Source of the DNA: an uncultured Marvinbryantia sp.
GTDB lineage: Bacteria > Bacillota > Clostridia > Lachnospirales > Lachnospiraceae
Length of the DNA stretch: 9,539 bases
NCBI GenBank assembly: GCA_947624335.1
Contig: CANQJX010000052.1
Coordinates: forward strand, 1-9,539
Direction of reading: 5' to 3'
Part shown: piece after piece, positions 6,169-9,539 of the stretch
Layout: each line of letters opens with the position of its first letter
Position numbering within the stretch: position 1 is the stretch's first letter
The notes under the pieces: model-generated
Told to the model about the DNA's origin: nothing
The model's database searches: none
The model's input: the letters and a program-made list of their open reading frames with translations, nothing else
Translations under genes and position numbers: made by a program

Positions 6169-6543
6169 TTATTTCAGCGTAACCTTTGCGCCTTCCGCTT
6201 CCAGCTTTGTCTTCAGATCCTCTGCCTCTGCCTTGGAAACGCCCTCTTTTACAACCTTCGGAGCGCCGTCTACCACTTCCTTCGCCTCTTTCAGGCCAAG
6301 ACCGGTAGCTTCACGAACGACTTTGATTACCTTAACCTTATTTGCGCCAACCTCTGTCAGCTCAACATCAAACTCATCCTTCTCTTCCGCCGCTTCCGCC
6401 GCGCCGCCTGCCGCTGCAACCACAACGCCTGCCGCTGCGGATACGCCGAACTCTTCTTCACATGCTTTTACTAATTCGTTTAATTCTAATACGCTTAATT
6501 CTTTGATTGCCTCAATAAACTCGGCTGTTGTTAATTTTGCCAT
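6169..6543 (-). CDS. rplL: Ribosomal protein bL12 (L7/L12)
   Basis: Stalk protein of the large ribosomal subunit, present as dimers on L10, which recruits and stimulates the translation GTPases (EF-Tu, EF-G, IF2). At 124 residues it is the normal length. Domains visible: N-terminal dimerisation and L10-binding helices (about 1-33, MAKLTTAEFIEAIKELSVLE), an alanine/glycine-rich hinge (about 34-53), and the conserved C-terminal factor-binding domain (about 57-124, with KVKVIKVVREATGLGLKEAK and the EAEGAKVTLK ending). Start: GGAGG is 9 bases upstream. It follows rplJ by 41 bases and ends at a strong terminator; rpoB does not follow, unlike the arrangement common in bacteria. Confidence 0.98.
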   Translation of the reverse strand: MAKLTTAEFIEAIKELSVLELNELVKACEEEFGVSAAAGVVVAAAGGAAEAAEEKDEFDVELTEVGANKVKVIKVVREATGLGLKEAKEVVDGAPKVVKEGVSKAEAEDLKTKLEAEGAKVTLK

Positions 6544-6584
6544 TTTTATTTTCCTCCATTATTCTTTATGTTCTGATTAATTTG

Positions 6585-7073
6585 TTATGCTTCTTTTGCA
6601 TCCGCAACCTGTTTCAGCACACGCGCAAAGTTTGCGATCGGCGACTGGATGCTGCCAAGCAGCTTGCCAAGAAGTTCTTCTCTGGACGGAACCGTTGCCA
6701 GCGCCTGAATCGATTTCTCGTCATAGTAGCCGCCTTCGACTACGCCCGCAATCAACTGCAGGGACGGAACGGTCTTTGCATACTTTGAGATAATTCTTAC
6801 CGGAGCGGTTGCATCCGTCTTGCTGACCGCAAGAGCGTTCGGTCCTTCCAGGTGCTTTGCCAGCGGCTCGCAGTCCGTGCCCGCAAAGGCAAAGTTCATC
6901 ATCGTGTTCTTGTATACTTTGTAGACAATGCCCGCTTCTCTCATCTCTTTGCGAAGAGCGGTATCCTGTTCCACATTGATCCCACTGTAAGCAACCAGAA
7001 CCACAGACTGTGCATCCTTGATGTTTTCACTGATCTCATCCACAACCGGTTTCTTCAGTTCTACTTTCGCCAT
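6585..7073 (-). CDS. rplJ: Ribosomal protein uL10
   Basis: Forms the base of the ribosomal stalk: the N-terminal domain binds 23S rRNA and the C-terminal helix carries L7/L12 dimers. In many bacteria the L10-L12 complex also binds its own mRNA leader to limit expression. The 162-residue length is typical. The start is set at 7073 because it is preceded by a near-perfect AAGGAGGTG and yields the family N-terminus MAKVELKKPVVDEI; the longer in-frame form from 7166 would run through the leader hairpin. Recognisable stretches are QSVVLVAYSGINVEQ, VYKVYKNTMMNFA and the helical end SPIANFARVLKQVADAKEA. It is the first gene of the rplJ-rplL unit with an L10 leader and attenuator in front. Confidence 0.98.
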   Translation of the reverse strand: MAKVELKKPVVDEISENIKDAQSVVLVAYSGINVEQDTALRKEMREAGIVYKVYKNTMMNFAFAGTDCEPLAKHLEGPNALAVSKTDATAPVRIISKYAKTVPSLQLIAGVVEGGYYDEKSIQALATVPSREELLGKLLGSIQSPIANFARVLKQVADAKEA

Positions 7074-7122
7074 GATATACACCTCCTTATCCACTGTGTA
7101 CCGCCGCGCGAAAAATCCGCGT

Positions 7123-7154
7123 AAAAATGCTCTCCGTCCCAAAAGACAGAGAGC
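7123..7154 (-). terminator. Attenuator-like hairpin in the rplJ leader
   Basis: Ten-pair stem between GCTCTCTGTC and GACGGAGAGC (one G-U pair) with a 6-base loop TTTTGG, followed on the minus strand by ATTTTT (7128-7123). It sits between the L10 leader and the rplJ ribosome binding site, where a regulated terminator would act. Confidence 0.8.
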
Positions 7155-7179
7155 AGCATAAATCATTTCCTGAGAAATT

Positions 7180-7240
7180 CTTTACTCCTCGGCAGGCGTT
7201 TTGTCCTTATGCCTTACGGCACCTGCTGTCTTCGGCAGTC
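7180..7240 (-). ncRNA. Ribosomal protein L10 leader (autoregulatory mRNA element)
   Basis: The minus strand carries the conserved L10-leader elements in order: a 5' strand with GAAGACAGCAGGTG (7236-7223), a small hairpin GCC-GTAA-GGC (7220-7211), an AAGG segment, then the 3' strand CCTGCCGAGG that pairs back with GCAGG (7196-7187). In known examples L10(L12)4 binds this fold and lowers expression of its own operon. Here a terminator-like hairpin follows 30-60 bases later, suggesting control by premature termination. The match was made by eye against the family's known features, not by a covariance search. Confidence 0.85.
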
Positions 7241-7246
7241 TTCATT

Positions 7247-7275
7247 ACGATAGCACACGATCCTGTATTTGTCAA
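7247..7275 (-). promoter_or_regulatory. Promoter of rplJ-rplL
   Basis: Perfect -35 TTGACA (7275-7270), a 17-base spacer and -10 TATCGT (7252-7247) preceded by TGC, giving an extended -10. The predicted start near 7240 is just before the L10 leader. It shares TTGACAAATA and GTGCTAT at identical spacing with the promoter at 7674-7702. Confidence 0.85.
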
Positions 7276-7280
7276 GTAAA

Positions 7281-7309
7281 AGACCGTTATCTTTTTCAGA
7301 TAACGGCCT
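7281..7309 (-). terminator. Intrinsic terminator upstream of rplJ
   Basis: A perfect 9-pair stem, CCGTTATCT and AGATAACGG (7284-7292 with 7298-7306), with a 5-base loop. On the minus strand it is followed by TCTTTT, on the plus strand by CTTCTTATTTTT, so it may act in both directions. On the minus strand it closes the small-ORF unit about 40 bases after the second small frame and insulates the rplJ promoter. Confidence 0.75.
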
Positions 7310-7347
7310 TCTTATTTTTCCATATTTTTGTTTTTTATTTTCATCCA

Positions 7348-7524
7348 TTATATTAACCGAAGATTTTTTTCTATCCTGCTATCTATATGAAGTATTACCT
7401 GTGTGGTATGTTTATCTGATTGATTCTTTCCTATGAACAGCAGATGCTTTATTTCTGTAATCCGATGTTTTCTTCGGTTAAACTCGATATATTCGATCGC
7501 TAATCGGTTCAGATCTAAAGGCAT
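7348..7524 (-). CDS. Candidate 58-residue small protein, unrecognised
   Basis: Small open frame beginning MPLDLNRLAIEYIEF and ending in EKNLRLI. It is rich in Arg/Lys, Ile and Leu, with a long probable amphipathic helix over residues 5-35 and no membrane segment or cysteine. It overlaps the end of the preceding 25-residue frame by 10 bases (its ATG lies just before that frame's TAG), compatible with coupled translation; it has no strong ribosome binding site of its own. A perfect terminator hairpin lies about 40 bases past its stop. The amino-acid composition looks protein-like, unlike the shadow frames nearby. It could also be the second half of a single gene broken by a frameshift within 7515-7545. 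I do not recognise the family. Confidence 0.4.
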   Translation of the reverse strand: MPLDLNRLAIEYIEFNRRKHRITEIKHLLFIGKNQSDKHTTQVILHIDSRIEKNLRLI

Positions 7525-7592
7525 GTTCCGCAGGATACATCTGCTTTACCACAATCATAAGAAAGATTGAAAACTATCGATGCAGTGTCCAT
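7515..7592 (-). CDS. Candidate 25-residue cysteine-containing peptide, unrecognised
   Basis: Very short frame starting MDTASIVF with Cys14, Cys21 and Cys24 (a CGTC motif at the end). The case for expression is its context: AAAGGAGG lies 8 bases before the ATG, the strongest type of ribosome binding site in this window, and a near-consensus promoter starts transcription about 75 bases upstream. The same frame stays open upstream of the ATG to about 7695, reading residues such as SDEKVWQIFERLRKEG, but with no ATG and no ribosome binding site there; a TTG start at about 7640 is conceivable. It could be a peptide, a leader controlling the next frame, or the front of a frameshifted gene. Confidence 0.4.
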   Translation of the reverse strand: MDTASIVFNLSYDCGKADVSCGTCL

Positions 7593-7644
7593 TGGATTGC
7601 CCTCCTTTCGTAGTCTTTCAAATATCTGCCAAACTTTCTCGTCA

Positions 7645-7670
7645 CTCAACAGGTATTTGTTTTTGTTGAG
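7645..7670. repeat. Inverted repeat at the predicted start of the small-ORF transcript
   Basis: Perfect 7-base arms CTCAACA (7645-7651) and TGTTGAG (7664-7670) separated by 12 bases. It lies immediately downstream of the -10 box and covers the predicted start point near 7667, the classic place for a repressor operator. As RNA it would lack part of its 5' arm, so a DNA site is more likely. Confidence 0.5.
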
Positions 7671-7673
7671 ATT

Positions 7674-7702
7674 ATAATAGCACGGCCTCGTCTATTTGTC
7701 AA
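7674..7702 (-). promoter_or_regulatory. Strong promoter of the small-ORF unit
   Basis: Perfect -35 TTGACA (7702-7697), 17-base spacer and -10 TATTAT (7679-7674) preceded by TGC as an extended -10. About 90 bases of almost pure A/T (7703-7790) lie upstream and could act as an UP element. It reads toward rplJ. Confidence 0.8.
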
Positions 7703-7790
7703 CACTATTTTTAAATTTTTTTCAAATATTTTTATTTTAAAAAATATAATTGTATAAATTGCAGTATATTTTTTAAATTTTTTATAATTT
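7703..7790. other. AT-rich gene-free stretch after the GNAT gene
   Basis: Almost entirely A and T, with no reading frame worth reporting. On the minus strand arms AAAAAATATA and TATATTTTTT flank about 16 bases and could form a weak AT-only hairpin, possibly ending the pfp-GNAT transcript. No GC-rich terminator was found. Confidence 0.5.
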
Positions 7791-8300
7791 TCAAACTATT
7801 ATATTCTTTCCGACAGATAGACGATATTGGTCAATCGACAGGTATTGCCCGAATTTTATGCCCACATCCCGGATCGTTCCGCAGAACGTAAAGCCAAAGC
7901 GCTCATGCAGACGGCGGCTCACCTCGTTTCCGGATGTGATCACGGAAACCACGGTGTGCAGCGTCTCGTCCTTCTTCGCCAGCTTCAGGATTTCTTCCAT
8001 CAGCGCGGTCGCCACGCCGCATCTGCGGTCGTCCGGCGCCACATAGACGGAAAGCTCCGCCGTACAGCGGTACGCTTCTTTTTCCCGGTAGGAAGAAAGG
8101 CTGGCATATCCCGCGACATGTCCCTCCCGCTCCGCTACAATCAGCGGGCGGTGCCGGTCCTGGTGCGCGTCAAACCAGCGGTTCCATTCCTCCTGGCTCT
8201 TGGGACGCAGGTCAAACGTCGCGGTCCCGTTGATAACTTCATAATTATAAATGGCAAGGAGAACCCCAAGGTCCTCCCTGCTTGCTTTACGAATCTTCAT
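7791..8300 (-). CDS. GNAT N-acetyltransferase, phosphinothricin acetyltransferase-like
   Basis: Cytosolic acetyl-CoA-dependent N-acetyltransferase of 169 residues. The N-terminus (MKIRKASREDLGVLLAIYN, then NGTATFD) is typical of the PAT/YwnH-like branch. The acetyl-CoA pyrophosphate loop is at ELSVYVAPDDRRCGVATALM (82-101), with R92xxG95xA97 matching the R/QxxGxG/A motif. The C-terminal part HERFGFTFCG and DVGIKFGQYLSIDQYRL is also typical of the branch. Natural substrates of such proteins are often amino-acid analogues such as methionine sulfoximine; the substrate here is not known. It starts 2 bases after the phosphofructokinase stop and has no visible Shine-Dalgarno, so translation probably depends on ribosomes finishing the upstream gene. 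The start fits the family alignment. Confidence 0.9.
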   Translation of the reverse strand: MKIRKASREDLGVLLAIYNYEVINGTATFDLRPKSQEEWNRWFDAHQDRHRPLIVAEREGHVAGYASLSSYREKEAYRCTAELSVYVAPDDRRCGVATALMEEILKLAKKDETLHTVVSVITSGNEVSRRLHERFGFTFCGTIRDVGIKFGQYLSIDQYRLSVGKNIIV

Positions 8301-8302
8301 TT

Positions 8303-9539
8303 TTATTTACGATAAGCCGATCTGCTCAGTACCAGATGTTTGGGAACGCCGTTTACCATAAGCGGCGTCAGTTCGCCCAGGATAAGCGGACGCGCGTACT
8401 GTACATAGCCTTCTCCCACATCCGTGCCGTCGTTGATAATCCATTCCGCCGGAACCGGTCTTTCCACGTTTGCAATGGCATGAATATCATAAATGCTGTA
8501 ACCAACCTGATACGGATTGCGTTCTTTTACGTCAATCGTAATCATCATTCCGGTCTTGCCGTCGTTTGCGGCCTGGCAGGCAAGATAACCGACGTTAAAC
8601 GCTTCGTTGATATCATTGAGCGAAGCGATGTGCGTCGCCGCCCTCTGCAGGGTGGAAAATTCGATGGCGCGGGTTTTTAATCCGGTCGCTTCCGCAATCT
8701 TGTTCGCCAGAACTACCGCGCAGCCGGAAAGCTGCTTATGGCCGAACGCGTCTACATAGTCGGCGCCGCCGCCCAGTTCGCATACAAAGCGGCCGTCCGC
8801 GATCTTGATGCCCTCGGATACCGCGATTACAACAGAACTCTTTTCCGCCGAAAGCTTTTTCACTCTCGCAAGGAAATCGTCCATATCAAACGTAACCTCC
8901 GGCAGATAGATCATATCCGGTCCTTCGCAGTCCTCGTCTCTGGAAAGCGCAGCCGCAGCCGTCAGCCAGCCCGCATGGCGTCCCATGATCTCCACCACCG
9001 TTACCGTCGGTTTTTCGATTCCGAAGCTCGCATTGTCGCGGATGATTTCTTTCATGGAAGTTGCGATATATTTTGCCGCGGAACCGTAGCCCGGACAGTG
9101 ATCCGTGATCGGAAGGTCGTTGTCGATTGTTTTGGGAACGCCCATAAACCGCTGCGTTTTCCCTTTCAGCGCCGCATAATCGGAGAGCATCTTAATCGTA
9201 TCCATCGAATCGTTTCCGCCAATATAGAACAGGCACTCGATCTCATGCTTCTCCATGATCTCAAAAATCTTATCGTATACTTCCTCGTTGCCCTCGATCT
9301 TCGGCAGCTTATAACGGCAGGAGCCAAGGAAAGCGGACGGCGTTCTCTTTAAAAGTTCGATGTCCTTATCCTCTTTGATATATTCACCCATGTCCACCAG
9401 ATCGTCGTTTAAGAATCCCTGGATGCCATGGTGCATACCGTAAATCTTTTTTACGCCAAGCTCTCTCGCTTTGCTGACTACGCCGGCAAGGCTGGAATTG
9501 ATTACCGCTGTCGGTCCGCCGGACTGTCCTACTACAATA
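8303..9539 (-). CDS. pfp: Phosphofructokinase, probably pyrophosphate-dependent (5' end outside window)
   Basis: Glycolytic enzyme converting fructose-6-phosphate to fructose-1,6-bisphosphate, here probably with pyrophosphate as donor and therefore reversible. The frame is open to the right edge; 411 codons are visible and probably only a few N-terminal residues are missing, because the visible part begins IVVGQSGGPTAVIN, the first strand and donor loop. Other motifs (numbered from the first visible codon): YIGGNDSMDT (105-114), PKTIDND (135-141) and MGRHAGWL (185-192). ATP enzymes usually have GGDGS and PGTIDND; Asp in place of the second Gly and Lys after Pro are the marks of the pyrophosphate type. 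The length of about 415 residues fits the long clade rather than the 320-residue ATP type. It is followed after 2 bases by the acetyltransferase. Confidence 0.9.
   Translation of the reverse strand, partial: IVVGQSGGPTAVINSSLAGVVSKARELGVKKIYGMHHGIQGFLNDDLVDMGEYIKEDKDIELLKRTPSAFLGSCRYKLPKIEGNEEVYDKIFEIMEKHEIECLFYIGGNDSMDTIKMLSDYAALKGKTQRFMGVPKTIDNDLPITDHCPGYGSAAKYIATSMKEIIRDNASFGIEKPTVTVVEIMGRHAGWLTAAAALSRDEDCEGPDMIYLPEVTFDMDDFLARVKKLSAEKSSVVIAVSEGIKIADGRFVCELGGGADYVDAFGHKQLSGCAVVLANKIAEATGLKTRAIEFSTLQRAATHIASLNDINEAFNVGYLACQAANDGKTGMMITIDVKERNPYQVGYSIYDIHAIANVERPVPAEWIINDGTDVGEGYVQYARPLILGELTPLMVNGVPKHLVLSRSAYRK

Noticed and set aside
5911..6474. A 187-residue plus-strand open frame opposite deoD and rplL
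   Set aside because: It crosses the deoD start, the rplL terminator and most of rplL on the opposite strand, has no family features, and both real genes are certain.
7074..7166. Longer in-frame N-terminus for rplJ
   Set aside because: The extension covers the attenuator hairpin and ribosome binding site, and ribosomal L10 proteins start at MAKVEL-like sequence.
7214..7348. A 44-residue minus-strand frame whose ATG overlaps the stop of the 58-residue frame (TAATG)
   Set aside because: It has no ribosome binding site and runs straight through the terminator hairpin, the rplJ promoter and the L10 leader, so its openness is best explained by chance.
8738..9352. A 204-residue plus-strand frame opposite the phosphofructokinase gene
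   Set aside because: It is fully antisense to a clearly conserved enzyme and shows no domain of its own.

Overview
The window reads as ordinary chromosome from a Clostridia-type Firmicute, probably Lachnospiraceae-like. I infer this from the Bacillota-style L10 leader, the strong AAGGAGG-type ribosome binding sites, the extended -10 promoters, a probable pyrophosphate-type phosphofructokinase, and a mix of roughly even GC content in genes with very AT-rich gaps. The taxonomic call is inference. I saw no tRNA, rRNA, CRISPR array, insertion sequence or phage gene.

Layout from left to right. Minus strand, 1-2451: a partial lipoprotein with paired CxxC knuckles, an HD-domain phosphohydrolase, and lysA (diaminopimelate decarboxylase). 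Plus strand, 2603-4308: a LysR-type regulator divergent from lysA, then a small two-helix membrane protein and a HAD phosphatase, the three overlapping each other. Minus strand, 4277-6044: deoD (purine nucleoside phosphorylase) followed 10 bases later by a lone PTS-type EIIC membrane protein, whose gene overlaps the HAD gene tail to tail. Minus strand, 6126-7275: rplJ-rplL (ribosomal L10 and L7/L12) as a self-contained unit with its own promoter, L10 leader, attenuator-like hairpin and terminator. Minus strand, 7281-7790: an AT-rich stretch that is not empty. It carries a near-consensus promoter, a dyad at the predicted transcription start, a strong ribosome binding site and two overlapping very small reading frames that I do not recognise. 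Minus strand, 7791-9539: a GNAT acetyltransferase placed 2 bases after an almost complete phosphofructokinase.

How parts fit together: lysA and the LysR-type gene share a 151-base divergent promoter region with a dyad suitable for a LysR-type regulator, resembling the enterobacterial lysA-lysR arrangement. The deoD-EIIC pair suggests linkage of nucleoside breakdown and uptake, but the substrate of the EIIC protein is unknown. The rplJ-rplL unit is separated from the usual rplKA and rpoBC neighbours.

The best candidate for something undescribed is the small-ORF transcription unit at about 7281-7702. The evidence for a real, expressed locus is its promoter, operator-like dyad, Shine-Dalgarno sequence and terminator; what it makes is unknown. 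It could equally be a decayed gene. The rest of the window is mostly familiar metabolism and translation genes.
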